Positions 1 to 8,512 of a stretch of DNA of 34,695 nucleotides are shown here, piece after piece. The notes under the pieces are model-generated. The model did not search any database, was not told where the DNA came from, and worked only from the letters and a program-made list of their open reading frames with translations. This stretch comes from Micromonospora sicca. GTDB taxonomy: Bacteria; Actinomycetota; Actinomycetes; Mycobacteriales; Micromonosporaceae. The first letter of the stretch is position 1, and every line of letters starts with the position of its first letter. The DNA is taken from assembly GCF_003172935.1 (NCBI RefSeq), contig NZ_QGKS01000202.1, positions 1 through 34,695 on the forward strand. The letters run 5' to 3'. Both the position numbers and the translations under genes were made by a program.

Positions 1-253
1 TTACTCGCCACGCACGTCAGGGCGGGGACCGGTCTCGGACACTGACCGGGAGCTACGTCTCGGGCATCTACACCCGACCTCCAATCGACGTACTCACTCC
101 ACACGTGCGACCTCGTGTCGCACCTCAGATCGGCATGACAGCGCACGGCGCCAGGCGCTACCAACGCGCGGACAGCGGCTAAATGAGGACGTTCAGCCGA
201 GCGTTCTCCGGCGCTGTTAGCAGGTATCCGTGGTCAGACCCTGTTTCGCGGCG

Positions 254-847
254 TCAAGGAGTTAGCGGCGGCGGGTGGGGCAGCGGGTGGGCGCCTTCTG
301 GGCGTAGGCCGTCGAAGATGATGGCGAGGTAGCGCTGCCACAGGTCGGGCGAGGCGCCTGGCACGTAGCTGGTGACGTAGTTCGGCGCGCACATCAGCAG
401 GATGACGTCCGCGCCGGTGACGTCGGCCCGGACGGCGCCGTGCTCACGGGCCCGATCGACCAGCCTGTGCACGGTGTGGAACATCTGCGCGCGGACTTTG
501 GTGACCTCCTCGGTCAGCTCGCCGGCCTCCTGCAGGAACGACAGGTCGCGCTGCTGTCTCTGATGCGCGGCGACGGTGAGGAACTCCAGCAGCGCAGCGC
601 CCGGATCCGCCGCTTCGAGCAGTCTCTCGCCGGCCGCGTTGAGCGCGTCAATGCGGTCGAGGACGATCGCGGCGATCAGGTCGTCCTTCGTGGCGAAATG
701 GCGGAACACCGTGCCCTTCCCGACACCGGCTCGGCGGGCGATGTCGGCGACCGAGGCGTCCAGACCCCGCTCTGCGAACTCGTCGGCAGCCGCGGCCAGC
801 AGCAGCCGCCGGTTGCGGGCGGCGTCGGCACGCAGGGGACGGGTCAC
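254..847 (-). CDS. TetR/AcrR-family transcriptional repressor
   Basis: A 197-residue protein with a TetR N-terminal helix-turn-helix at about residues 12-58: AAADEFAERGLDA, then VADIARRAGVGKGTVFRHF, followed by TKDDLIAA. The C-terminal half is the helical ligand-binding and dimerisation region. The length is normal for the family. The start is GTG at 847, preceded by a weak AGGGTGG. The gene is divergent from a quinone-oxidoreductase pseudogene at 940. The 92-bp gap holds two near-identical 12-bp palindromes, the expected operators for self-regulation and control of the neighbour. Because the neighbour is broken, the regulator may now control only itself or other targets. The inducer cannot be predicted. 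TetR membership is sure; the target assignment is inferred from divergent layout and palindromes. Confidence 0.93.
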   Translation of the reverse strand: MTRPLRADAARNRRLLLAAAADEFAERGLDASVADIARRAGVGKGTVFRHFATKDDLIAAIVLDRIDALNAAGERLLEAADPGAALLEFLTVAAHQRQQRDLSFLQEAGELTEEVTKVRAQMFHTVHRLVDRAREHGAVRADVTGADVILLMCAPNYVTSYVPGASPDLWQRYLAIIFDGLRPEGAHPLPHPPPLTP

Positions 848-864
848 GTCGCCACCCTAGCAAG

Positions 865-894
865 TTGACCGGCCGGTCCGCTTATTGCTAGCTT
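865..894 (+). promoter_or_regulatory. Candidate sigma-70-type promoter of the oxidoreductase gene
   Basis: TTGACC (865-870) and TAGCTT (889-894) are separated by 18 bp and resemble -35 and -10 elements reading toward the gene at 940. The first TetR palindrome (867-878) overlaps the -35 element, a geometry suited to repression by occlusion. The second palindrome lies just after the predicted transcription start. Confidence 0.5.
867..878. promoter_or_regulatory. Palindromic TetR operator 1
   Basis: GACCGGCCGGTC is a perfect 12-bp palindrome followed by CG. It differs only at the central bases from the second copy at 910-921. It lies between the TetR gene and the oxidoreductase and overlaps the candidate -35 box. 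Confidence 0.65.
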
Positions 895-909
895 GCCGCC
901 GGAGAACAT

Positions 910-921
910 GACCGCGCGGTC
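910..921. promoter_or_regulatory. Palindromic TetR operator 2
   Basis: GACCGCGCGGTC is a perfect 12-bp palindrome and the second copy of the site at 867-878, 43 bp away (about four helical turns). It sits between the predicted transcription start and the strong ribosome-binding site GGAGGA of the oxidoreductase gene. Confidence 0.65.
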
Positions 922-939
922 CGTTTTTGGAGGAAGTGC

Positions 940-1902
940 ATGAAGGCAGTTGTCGCGACCGGCTACGGACCACCCGAGGAGTACACGGTGGCCGACGTGC
1001 CGGTGCCCCAGCCCGGGCCGGGGCAGATCCAGGTCCGGATCGCCGCCGCGTCGATCAACCCGGCGGACGTCCGGCTGCCCAGCGGGGAGTTCCGTGACAC
1101 CGTGCCACTGCGGTTTCCTCACGTGCCCGGCAACGACTTCGCCGGCACGGTCAGCGAGGTCGGCGCCGGCGTGACCGCGTACCGCGTAGGTGACGAGATC
1201 TTCGGCCAGGCCGTGCCTCGGGTACTGCGAGCGATGGCCGGTGCTACCCGGCCGTCGCTGAGCACCGGCTCGCTGGCCGAGTACGCGGTCTTCGAGGCCG
1301 ACACCCCGTTTCTGGCGCGCCGCCCGGCCGGCCTCAACGTAGAGCAGGCGGCGGCCCTGCCCACCATCGGCCTGACCGCACGGGTGCTGATGGCCACCGC
1401 CGAGGTGCAGCCCGGCGAGACCGTCCTGGTCGTCGGCGCTCCGGCGGTGTCGGTACGGCGGTGGTCCCGCTACTCGCGCGAAGGCGCGGGTGATCGCTAC
1501 CGCGACCGCCGCTGATGCCGACATCCTGCGTGCTCTCGGCGCTGACGTGACCATCGGGTACGCGGAGTCCGAGTACCCCCGCGACGTTGACGTCGCGTCA
1601 ACCTGACCCTGCCGGGCGACCACCTTGCCGGATTTGCCAGCGCCATCCGCCCCGGCGGGCGCCTCCTCACGATCACCTATCCGGTACCGCAGCAGGAGTG
1701 GATCGGGCGCGACGACGTCGGTCTGGCTTTCGTGCTGGACATGGACGGCACCTTCGGCGGGATGCGCGAGGTCGGTGAACTGGCGATCCGCGGCGACCTG
1801 CCGGCCACCATCGGCCGCCGCTACAGCCTTGACGATGGCGTTCAAGCATGCATCGACTTCGTCCGCCTGCACACGACCGGCAAGCTGGTCGTCACGATGT
1901 GA
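940..1902 (+). pseudogene. Zinc-free alcohol dehydrogenase / quinone oxidoreductase (MDR family), frameshifted
   Basis: Read across three frames this is a full-length (about 320 codon) NADPH:quinone oxidoreductase-like MDR protein. The first frame (940 to about 1443) gives the GroES-like catalytic domain: it starts MKAVVATGYGPPEEY, has the HVPGNDFAG motif and reaches GETVLVVGA. The Rossmann glycine motif GGVGTAVVPLLA follows in a second frame. ARVIATATAADADILRALGA is in a third, and a further shift near 1598 gives LTLPGDHLAGFA through to a stop at 1900-1902. At least three independent indels make sequencing error an unlikely full explanation. A good ribosome-binding site (GGAGGA) and two TetR operators remain upstream. 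The only open product would be a truncated 191-residue protein without a cofactor domain. Confidence 0.88.
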
Positions 1903-1969
1903 AACCGGCTGTCCTGTGCCTTTTCCTGGAAGTCCAACCGTCCGACACCACCAGCGACAGGATCACCAC

Positions 1970-2332
1970 GTGACAACCGACATCCGCCAACTCCGACAAG
2001 CCTTCGACGACGCCGAGCTGCACGCCGATACCGATCGCTTGCACACCCTGCTGGCGGATGACTTCATGTCTATCGGCGAGCGGGGCTTCCAGCTTGACAA
2101 GCGGCAGTGGATCGAGAGACACGCTGACTTCGCTTACCTCTCCCTGGAGACAGCCGAGTTGGACGTGCGCTACTACGACCGCACCGCGATCGTGCGCTGC
2201 GTTCAGCGCAGCCGGGCGACCTGGCGTAGTGAGGTGATGACGCTGGCAGTCCGACTGAGTCAGGTGTGGATCGAACTGCCCGACGGATGGCGGCTCGCCG
2301 GCATCCAGTTCAGTTCACTCGACGCAGCCTGA
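1970..2332 (+). CDS. SnoaL-like / DUF4440 nuclear transport factor 2-fold protein
   Basis: A 120-residue protein starting at GTG 1970 (VTTDIRQLRQAFDDAEL). The N-terminal helix, LLADDFMSIGERGF and the C-terminal strands (LSQVWIELPDGWRLAGIQFS) fit the NTF2-like cone fold used by DUF4440 and SnoaL proteins. The reading frame stays open upstream to 1625, but that part is the tail of the oxidoreductase in another frame, so the internal GTG is preferred. No catalytic residues can be assigned. Such proteins act as small ligand-binding or isomerase-like enzymes. It follows the oxidoreductase pseudogene by 67 bp and may once have been co-transcribed with it. Confidence 0.75.
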   Translation: MTTDIRQLRQAFDDAELHADTDRLHTLLADDFMSIGERGFQLDKRQWIERHADFAYLSLETAELDVRYYDRTAIVRCVQRSRATWRSEVMTLAVRLSQVWIELPDGWRLAGIQFSSLDAA

Positions 2333-2372
2333 GCGCTTCACCTGCCAACCCGACTCGCCGCGGGCCTTCTCG

Positions 2373-2675
2373 CTAGCCGTTCGCGGCCACCACCCCGGCG
2401 GAGTACGAGCCGACCAGGGTGGCGTCATCGCGGGCGGGTCCGACGGCCAGCCGGTCGCCGAGGGCGCGTTGGAACTCCTGGAAGGCAGCCAATTCTGGCA
2501 GGCCCTCACCGTCGACCACGTGGACGAAGGTGACGCCATCGGCCAGCCGGAAGGAGCTGTAGTGCAGGCCGGGTGGTGCCGTGCTCGCCAGCTCTGCGAA
2601 GACGTTCTCGATCAGACGCTGGTTCTCGTCGGCGGCCTCGGGCTTGGTCTGGTAGCGGATCACTGCTGCGGTCAT
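2373..2675 (-). CDS. Small ABM-like (dimeric alpha/beta barrel) protein
   Basis: A 100-residue protein. It begins MTAAVIRYQTKPEAADENQR and continues with the alternating strand-helix pattern VFAELAS, GLHYSSFRLADGVTFVHV and ELAAFQEFQRAL typical of ferredoxin-like dimeric alpha/beta-barrel proteins (antibiotic biosynthesis monooxygenase-like). The ATG at 2675 has GGAGAA five bases upstream; a GTG at 2678 is a less well spaced alternative. It is convergent with the SnoaL-like gene. No catalytic residue can be named, and the substrate is unknown. Confidence 0.7.
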   Translation of the reverse strand: MTAAVIRYQTKPEAADENQRLIENVFAELASTAPPGLHYSSFRLADGVTFVHVVDGEGLPELAAFQEFQRALGDRLAVGPARDDATLVGSYSAGVVAANG

Positions 2676-2775
2676 CACGGTTCTCCTCAGTCGTTGGTTG
2701 TCACTTCTTCTGACCGCGCCAACACCCCGAACTCATCGCCGCGATGAGTTCGGTCCTCCGCCGCTGTCAGTACCA

Positions 2776-3189
2776 GTGACAGCGAACGTCTGGAGGACCT
2801 TAAGTGGGTACCACGGGCCGCCCCCCGCAAGCTCTATCGACCCGGGGTTCCACGTCTCCTTCGTCGTCTCATCGGAACTCGCCAACGCTGTCGCCGGCGC
2901 AACTTCCGCGGTCGTGCTGGCCCTCGCCCTGGCCGCGGTCAGCGGGGTCGACGGTGCCGTCCGACCTCGGGTGTACACCCTGTTGGGGGCGGACGTGGCT
3001 GGGTTCGTCGCGATCCAGCTCGGCCTGCCACAGCCACTTGGTCTGTCGACCGTGCCGGTGCTGTCGCGACCCACCCAGGCCCTGGTCCTCGTGATGGGAC
3101 CCGGCCTCGTCCTCGGCGCTGGTCTGTTGTTGATCCGGTTCAGCGAACGGCTGACAGGGACCGGCGAGACCAGCGGCACCTTGACCTGA
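2776..3189 (+). CDS. Possible small membrane protein, start uncertain
   Basis: From about 2870 the frame encodes three hydrophobic stretches (AVVLALALAAVSG, LLGADVAGFVAIQLGL and LVLVMGPGLVLGAGLLLI) with strongly GC-rich third codon positions. It looks like real coding sequence for a protein with two or three transmembrane segments. The first 35 codons are not convincing. A GTG with a good GGAGG site at 2804 is in a different frame, which suggests a frameshift between start and body. I do not recognise the family. It may be the remains of a longer membrane protein. Confidence 0.35.
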   Translation: MTANVWRTLSGYHGPPPASSIDPGFHVSFVVSSELANAVAGATSAVVLALALAAVSGVDGAVRPRVYTLLGADVAGFVAIQLGLPQPLGLSTVPVLSRPTQALVLVMGPGLVLGAGLLLIRFSERLTGTGETSGTLT

Positions 3190-3284
3190 ATCGTCGCGCC
3201 AGCACCGAGTATCGGGTCCCCGCGAGGGCGGCATGATCTGCTGCGGCTGACCAGCGGCATGACCGGATATTCGACGATCCCCGC

Positions 3285-3663
3285 TCAACGGCGGGTGTAG
3301 TGGGCGATGATCACACCCTTTGTGGTCGTGACGCTGTCGGTCAGGTCGAACTCGGTCAGTGGGGCGGGGCCCTCGAACAGTCGGGTGCCGGTGCCCAGGG
3401 TCAGCGGGTGGATGAGCAGGGTGTAGTGGTCGATCAGGCCGGCGTCCCCATGCGGTGATGAAGTCCTGCCAGGTGCGGCGGCCGAACAGCATCTCCCCCG
3501 GCCTGGTCATGGCCTTGGCCATCTCGCGGCCCATCACCTCGTCGTTGTACCGCTGGCCCCAACCACCATGCGTGAAGCCGCCGCGGGTGTCCTCGTCCGG
3601 GCGGCCGAGGCCCTGCACGACACCGTCGAGGGTGATCCACATCGTGACCATGATCGAACGCAT
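3285..3663 (-). pseudogene. RibD C-terminal/DHFR-like reductase, internally deleted and frameshifted
   Basis: The start (MRSIMVTMWITLDGVVQGLG at 3663, with GGGAG upstream) and the downstream DEDTRGGF and EMLFGRRTWQDF are typical of the actinobacterial dihydrofolate-reductase-like family (RibD C-terminal domain). After DFITAWG near 3447 the frame changes to AGLIDHYTLLIHPLTLGTG, then LFEGPAPLTEF, then a stop at 3285. About 60 residues of the middle of the fold are missing compared with the usual 180-190 residues. Both a deletion and a frame change are present, so the gene is dead. The family normally performs NADPH-dependent reductions. Confidence 0.85.
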
Positions 3664-3850
3664 AAACCTGCTCCCTTCCATGCTGCGTGCCGCCCTCCGG
3701 CGGCCAGTCACCTCCTAGACGAACGACTGCGAACGAAATCGTCACCTCGGCGACCGCGTCACGCCCGGATCTCGGCTACGAGAGGTCATCTGGCTGCGGC
3801 GGGATCGCGGGTACCGCCGCCAGGGACGCGTGACCGGGCCGTTGTGCCAC

Positions 3851-3889
3851 ACAATACCTAGCAGTACTATGCACAATACTTCTAGGTAT
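3851..3889. promoter_or_regulatory. Candidate PadR operator
   Basis: The 8-bp arms ATACCTAG (3854-3861) and CTAGGTAT (3882-3889) form an exact inverted repeat with a 20-bp spacer. ACAATAC is also repeated directly at 3851 and 3873, exactly 22 bp or two helical turns apart. The block is AT-rich against its surroundings and ends 18 bp before the PadR start codon, as expected for an autoregulatory site. Confidence 0.6.
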
Positions 3890-3907
3890 GGAACGGGGTG
3901 AGTTCTC

Positions 3908-4282
3908 GTGAAGGTCGCCAAGGATCTGGTGGCCGCCTCGGCGACACCGATGGTGCTCGGCATCCTGGCCGAGGGGGAGAGCTACGGCTACGCCATCCTC
4001 AGGCGGATCAACGAGCTGTCCGGTGGCGAGCTGGACTGGACCGAGGGGCTGCTCTACCCGTTGCTGCACCGGCTTGAGCGCCTCGGTTATTCGGAGTCGA
4101 GCTGGCAGTCGGTAGCCGGCGAGCGGCGGCGCAAGTACTACCGCATCACTGACAAGGGCCTGGCTGAGTTGGCCGAGCAACGCCGCCAGTGGGACACGGT
4201 CACCGACGCGCTCAAGGAGATCTGGCTCGGCCTCGGCGACCGCAGGCCGCTGACGGCGATCCCGCTGGGGTGCCGGGCATGA
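3908..4282 (+). CDS. PadR-family transcriptional regulator
   Basis: A 124-residue winged-helix regulator. PadR features are MVLGILAEGESYGYAILRRI (helices 1-2), the recognition region GGELDWTEGLLYPLLHRLER, the wing SVAGERRRKYYRITDKG and a short C-terminal helix. The start is GTG at 3908 with GGGGTGAG upstream. The last codon overlaps the start of the next gene (ATGA), so the pair is translationally coupled. PadR regulators are commonly paired with membrane proteins or transporters they control. The inverted repeat just upstream suggests autoregulation. Confidence 0.93.
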   Translation: MKVAKDLVAASATPMVLGILAEGESYGYAILRRINELSGGELDWTEGLLYPLLHRLERLGYSESSWQSVAGERRRKYYRITDKGLAELAEQRRQWDTVTDALKEIWLGLGDRRPLTAIPLGCRA

Positions 4283-5655
4283 CGGCGCGGGAGGGTCAGG
4301 AGGAGTTGGAGGCGCAGTTCGAGCAGTGGCGTCGCTACGTGCTCCGCCGTAGGGAACTGCAGCCGTCCGACGTCGACGAACTCGAAGACCATCTCCGCGG
4401 ATCCGTCGACGAGCTCATAGCTGCAGGCCTGAGCCCGGACGAGGCGTTCCTCGTCGCGGTGAAGCGGATGGGCAGCCTCGACGAGCTGTCGCGCGAGTTC
4501 GCCCGGGAGCATTCGGAACGATTGTGGAAGCAGTTGGTGCTGACCGGCGACCCTGACAGCCCGGCGGCGGACACGCACTCACGGCGGGACATGTGGGCGA
4601 TGGTCCTCTGCGCGGCGGGCGCGGCGGTGTCCATCAAGGTGCCGGAGCTGTTCGGGTTGAGGTTGGCGGACGACGGCGCGTTCTACGCGCGGAACTTCAC
4701 CCTGTTCGCCCTGCCCTGGCTGGCGGTCTTCCTGGCCTGGCGCCGACAGGCCCGACGCCCGCTGATCGGGACACTGGTGGCGCTGTTCGGGCTCGGCGCG
4801 GTGGCGGCCAACGCCTACCCCCTGGCCGAGGAGTCAAAGTCGCTGGTCCTCACCAGCATCCACCTCCCCATCGCCCTGTGGCTTGTGGTGGGTCTGGCCT
4901 ACGTTGCCGACGACTGGCGCTCCTCGCGCCGACGCATGGACTTCATCCGCTTCACCGGCGAGTGGTTCATCTACTTCGTCCTCATCGCCCTCGGCGGCGG
5001 TGTGCTCAGCTTGTTCCTGTTCCACACCTTCAATGCCATCGGGATCATCCCGCAGGAGTTCATCTCGCAGTGGCTCCTTCCCTGCGGCGCCGTGGCCGGG
5101 GCTGTCGTGGCCGGGTGGCTGGTCGAGGCCAAGCAGAGCGTCGTCGAAAATATCGCTCCGGTGCTCACGCGGCTATTCACTCCGCTGTTCACGGCAGCAC
5201 TGCTGGCCTTCCTCGTCGCCGTCGTCTGGACCAGCCATGGCATCAACGTGGAGCGCGAAGCGCTGATCCTGTTCGACCTCCTGCTGGTCGTGGTGCTGGG
5301 CCTACTGCTCTACTCGATCTCAGCCCGCGATCCGCTGGCCCCGACCGGCCTGTTCGACAAACTTCAGCTCGCTCTCGTGGTCAGCGCGTTGGCCATCGAC
5401 GTACTGGTACTGCTCGCGATCACCGGACGCATCACCGACGAGTACGGCACCACACCCAACAGGGCTGCCGCGCTCGGCGAGAACGTCATCCTGCTGGCCA
5501 ACCTCGCCTACTCGGCGTGGCTGTTGCTGAGGTTCATCCGGCGGCGCACACCGTTCGCGGCGCTCGAGCGCTGGCAGACCGGCTACCTACCCGTGTACGC
5601 AGTGTGGGCCTGGATCGTGGTCCTCCTCTTCCCTCCGTTGTTCAGCTATGTCTGA
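4279..5655 (+). CDS. Permease-prefix-domain membrane protein, PadR partner
   Basis: A 458-residue protein starting at ATG 4279, overlapping the PadR stop by four bases. Residues 1-85 are soluble and helical (EDHLRGSVDELIAAGLSPDE, then AVKRMGSLDELSREFA), matching the permease prefix domain often found with PadR partners. From about residue 105 there are around nine to ten hydrophobic segments, for example TLFALPWLAVFLAW, LIALGGGVLSLFLF and ILFDLLLVVVLGLLLY, ending at FPPLFSYV. No transport or enzyme motif is visible. An envelope-stress or export-related role is only an inference from the PadR pairing. The reading frame is intact, unlike several neighbours. Confidence 0.85.
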   Translation: MTAREGQEELEAQFEQWRRYVLRRRELQPSDVDELEDHLRGSVDELIAAGLSPDEAFLVAVKRMGSLDELSREFAREHSERLWKQLVLTGDPDSPAADTHSRRDMWAMVLCAAGAAVSIKVPELFGLRLADDGAFYARNFTLFALPWLAVFLAWRRQARRPLIGTLVALFGLGAVAANAYPLAEESKSLVLTSIHLPIALWLVVGLAYVADDWRSSRRRMDFIRFTGEWFIYFVLIALGGGVLSLFLFHTFNAIGIIPQEFISQWLLPCGAVAGAVVAGWLVEAKQSVVENIAPVLTRLFTPLFTAALLAFLVAVVWTSHGINVEREALILFDLLLVVVLGLLLYSISARDPLAPTGLFDKLQLALVVSALAIDVLVLLAITGRITDEYGTTPNRAAALGENVILLANLAYSAWLLLRFIRRRTPFAALERWQTGYLPVYAVWAWIVVLLFPPLFSYV

Positions 5656-5835
5656 CCGAAAAGGTCCACCCCCATGACGGCGATGTCGACGACCCGCCCA
5701 TCGGTGTGACAGGCCTGCCGCATCGCTTGCCTGCCAAACACGCGCGTCCAGCCCAATCGTGCGCAGGAAACACGGATGGTCCTCCGCAGGTGCCCTCATC
5801 GGCAGAGCCGTGTGCGCTATCAGCGGCAGAAGCGT

Positions 5836-6181
5836 GCACAACTCGCCGGCTGCTTCGTCGTGGAGATCGGCCTCCGCCAGGCATGGCCCTTTCTCGGCTT
5901 CTGTGACAACCGATCGACGCCGCCGCAGGAAAGCCGCCTTTACCTGGACACCGAGTGGTGTATCGAGGCCGCTTCGCGGGTTCAGGGCACCGCTGCCGAC
6001 GAGGCTACCTGGCTAACAGCTGCACTCACTCCCAACGGCGCCACGATCGCTGAGGCCCCCGTCGCGGACGACGGCACACTACTCTTGACAATGACTGACC
6101 AACGGTCACTCGTCGCTTCGGGCAGCCGGGGCAGCTCCAGTCGGCGAACCGTGGTGGCTCTCCGACTCGTCCTCCAGGTAG
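5836..6181 (+). pseudogene. Remnant of a small protein of unknown function
   Basis: One frame encodes a protein-like stretch: LAGCFVVEIGLRQAWPFLGF, then SRLYLDTEWCIEA, then DDGTLLLTMTDQRSLVASG. A one-base shift near 6125 leads to APVGEPWWLSDSSSR and a stop at 6179-6181. The strand pattern and the closing GEPWW resemble small beta-rich actinobacterial proteins of unknown function. No start codon with a convincing ribosome-binding site is seen. It is probably a decayed gene. Confidence 0.45.
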
Positions 6182-6311
6182 CTACAAGGACGATCTTGCC
6201 GAGCTGTGGCGCCGTCGGCGCGCGGAGGACCTCGACGATGCGGCCTTTGAGGCGGCTCTGCGCCACCTCGTCGTGCGCCTCGAGGCATGGCCGGAGCAAC
6301 ACACGAAGTAG
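6180..6311 (+). pseudogene. C-terminal fragment of an unidentified helical protein
   Basis: A 43-codon stretch reading SYKDDLAELWRRRRAEDLDD, then a helix rich in Ala, Leu and Arg, and a stop at 6309-6311. It looks like genuine amphipathic coding sequence in a frame different from the remnant just before it, with no start codon. It could be the tail of the same broken gene or of a second one. The family is not recognised. Confidence 0.35.
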
Positions 6312-6378
6312 AACGCTTGAGGTTACGCCCCTGCTTATCATGGGTGACGCGCGGTAAGCGGCAGATCAGTACGCCTGA

Positions 6379-6647
6379 TCATGGTTCGACGTCTGCGACC
6401 CACACGCGGCCGGGCTGGGCGTAGTCGCGCTCGGCTCGGTCCACCAGCAGGGCGAACCCGCTCATGTCCGGGCTTCGTGAACAGTGTGCAGGTCAATGCC
6501 CAGCAGGCCGAATGAGTGCCCGGTCGAGACATCACGGAGCCTTGTACTCGATCGAGCGATGCCCTGCAGCACCGTGCCGACGACGAGCAGCCCGCGGCGT
6601 CCCCGGATGTCGAACACATCGGTGACCCGGAACTCGAACCTCGTCAC
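6379..6647 (-). pseudogene. Small beta-barrel-like protein, frameshifted
   Basis: Starting at GTG 6647 the frame encodes VTRFEFRVTDVFDIRGRR, then LLVVGTVLQGIARSSTRLRD and LLGIDLHTVHEAR. After a frame change near 6470 it continues SGFALLVDRAERDYAQPGRV and WVADVEP to a stop at 6379. The order of strands is reminiscent of translation-factor domain 2 barrels, but that is only a fold impression. Joined, the protein would be about 88 residues. The single frame change is the only damage seen, so a sequencing error is possible. Confidence 0.55.
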
Positions 6648-6918
6648 AGCGGTGAGTGTGCCAGGACTGTGCCATCTTGGAGTTCCGGCACCAGGGCAGG
6701 CTGACACGGTTTTCTCGGCGGGTGGGCGGCCGGCACGGTCAGTGATGGCGTCCCGGACTCCGATGCGCAGGACCAGCGGCAGTTGCGGATGTTCGTCTTG
6801 TTGGCGTGGCGGCTTCTATTCGTCGGCGGCTGCTCGGCCATTGACCCCCGGTGGGGCGATCTGCTTGGCTGCGTCCGCGACGACCTTGCAACTCCCACTT
6901 GAGAGACCGGAGACAGTT

Positions 6919-7320
6919 ATGTCCTTCACTGCCGCGATCAGGTCGGTTCTTACTCAGTACGTCGGCTTCACGGGTCGGGCCCGCCGGTCTGAGTACTGGT
7001 GGTTTGCCCTGTTCACCGTCCTTGTTGGTCTTGCCGCTGCCATCCTGGATAGTGTGCTGGGAACGACTCTCGGGTCGGACGGGTCCACCGGTGTCATCGG
7101 CATCATCGTCAACCTGGCGCTGCTGCTGCCGACGCTGGCGGTCGCGATGCGACGCTTGCACGACACCGACCGGTCGGGGTGGTGGCTGCTGATCGGACTG
7201 GTGCCGATCGTCGGCGCCGTCGTCCTGCTGGTGTTCTTTGTGTTGGACAGCACGCCCGGGACGAACCGTTTCGGCGCCAACCCCAAGGAGCGGCCGCTGC
7301 CCGTGCCCAGCATCGCGTGA
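6919..7320 (+). CDS. DUF805 family inner-membrane protein
   Basis: A 133-residue protein beginning MSFTAAIRSVLTQYVGFTGR at ATG 6919, with GGAG eight bases upstream. The DUF805 signatures are all present: GRARRSEYWWFALF at the first membrane segment, LPTLAVAMRRLHDTDRSGWW in the middle, and a closing LLVFFVLDSTPGTNRFG. There are about four transmembrane segments. The length and motif order are normal for this family (YhaH/YhaI-like), whose biochemical role is unknown. The frame is open further upstream, but that part lacks coding character. The gene is intact among broken neighbours. Confidence 0.93.
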   Translation: MSFTAAIRSVLTQYVGFTGRARRSEYWWFALFTVLVGLAAAILDSVLGTTLGSDGSTGVIGIIVNLALLLPTLAVAMRRLHDTDRSGWWLLIGLVPIVGAVVLLVFFVLDSTPGTNRFGANPKERPLPVPSIA

Positions 7321-7389
7321 CCATCCCAAAATCTTGACCGCCTGGCGTCGCTTGCCAGCTTCAAGTGCAGCAGGCTGGCCGGTTTGCCT

Positions 7390-7886
7390 TTACCACCGGC
7401 CAGCCAACTGCGCGCTGTTGACGGCCGTGACCGTGGTCCCCAGCTGCGCGGCGACCTCGGCGGCACTGAACTCCAGTACCTCGCGGAGCAGGAGCACGGC
7501 CCGCTGACGTGCTGGCAGGACCTGCATCCCCTGCCACCAGCGCGAGCCGCATGTCCGTCCGCGACTCCAGGTCGATCCGCGCGTCGGGAAATGGCTGTAG
7601 CCAGGGGATGTCGAACGCCGGCGTGAGCGGTGCGCCAGGATCGTCGCTCGGCGCGCCCAAGCCGGAAGGCAGCGCCCGTCGCGCACGCCCCTCCAGTGCG
7701 GTCAGGCACGCGTTGGTGGCGATCCGGTACAGCCAGGTCCGGACAGACGCGGCGTGCGGTCGTACCGGTCGCGGGCCTTCCACGCGCGCAACATCGGTTC
7801 CTGCACCGATCCTCGGCGTCGTGGAACGAGCCCAGCATCCGGTAGCAGTACGCCACCAGTTCACCCCGGTAAGGCTCGAACTCCAC
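7390..7886 (-). pseudogene. ECF RNA polymerase sigma factor, frameshifted and truncated
   Basis: Three frames together show a sigma-70 ECF protein. Region 2 begins FEPYRGELVAYCYRMLGSFH in the first frame (GTG at 7886). The second frame gives [20 protein letters not shown], then [19 protein letters not shown]. Region 4 follows in the third frame as [20 protein letters not shown], then [16 protein letters not shown]. The stop at 7390 cuts the protein inside region 4, and the SnoaL-like C-terminal extension common in ECFs with this layout is absent. At least two frame changes plus truncation mean it cannot work as a sigma factor. Confidence 0.85.
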
Positions 7887-7949
7887 GTACCCATCATGGC
7901 GTACGCCAGCGCCGTGCAGTCACACGCAGCGTTACTCGATTGGGAGAAG

Positions 7950-8250
7950 AGCGGCTCGCTGGCGGGCCTCGGTTATGACCGTTCGGGGGCCCTCTCGGTC
8001 TGTCACCGCCACCACGACCCTCACCAACCGGGACCGACCCGCGACGCGGCACTTCCTGCTGATCCGCCGCAGCCTGACCAAGCCCACCGACCTGGCCTAC
8101 TTCTTGAGGTCAAACGACTGTGCAACCTGCTCACCCGCCTCTGGCGGCCCGTCGAGCACTACCTGCACTGGTCATCCTGGCAACGCCACCACCATGCCCG
8201 CGCCCGCTGGTATCACCTGCTGGTATCACCACCGGGCCCGACTCACATAA
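7950..8250 (+). mobile_element. Degenerate IS701-type transposase C-terminal remnant
   Basis: One frame reads RPATRHFLLIRRSLTKPTDL followed by AYFL, and a second frame reads LHWSSWQRHHH. These resemble two conserved C-terminal blocks of IS701/IS4-like transposases: the RRSL...P.E.AYY block and the WxSWxRH.TLAML block. The sequence between the two blocks is shorter than in intact transposases, and the frames differ. This is therefore an old scar rather than an active element. No terminal inverted repeats were found. Confidence 0.5.
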
Positions 8251-8512
8251 TCAGGTCACGAAGTACGGCTGCCCTAGTAGACGTGGCACGGCCCCATGAA
8301 CTCAGCTCGGCAAGACCGCGCATCGAGCGCCACCGCACGCCCGTCACGCATCGTGACGCCCGGTCGGCGGCAAACAAGGGCGCCTTGTGTGGCCCGCCGA
8401 CGCCCGGGGCCACGGTGCGGAGTGTGAAGCCATCACGTGCTGACGCCGCCGCGTTTGGCGCCCGCGTCGGCGGGAAGCCCGGGGACTGGCGACAACAAGG
8501 ATGGGAATTCTC

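Noticed and set aside
1..253. Possible gene at the left edge
   Set aside because: No frame with coding character or motif in the first 253 bases.
6648..6918. Possible gene between the small pseudogene and DUF805
   Set aside because: All frames give low-complexity translations and no start signal; the DUF805 frame extends upstream only by chance.
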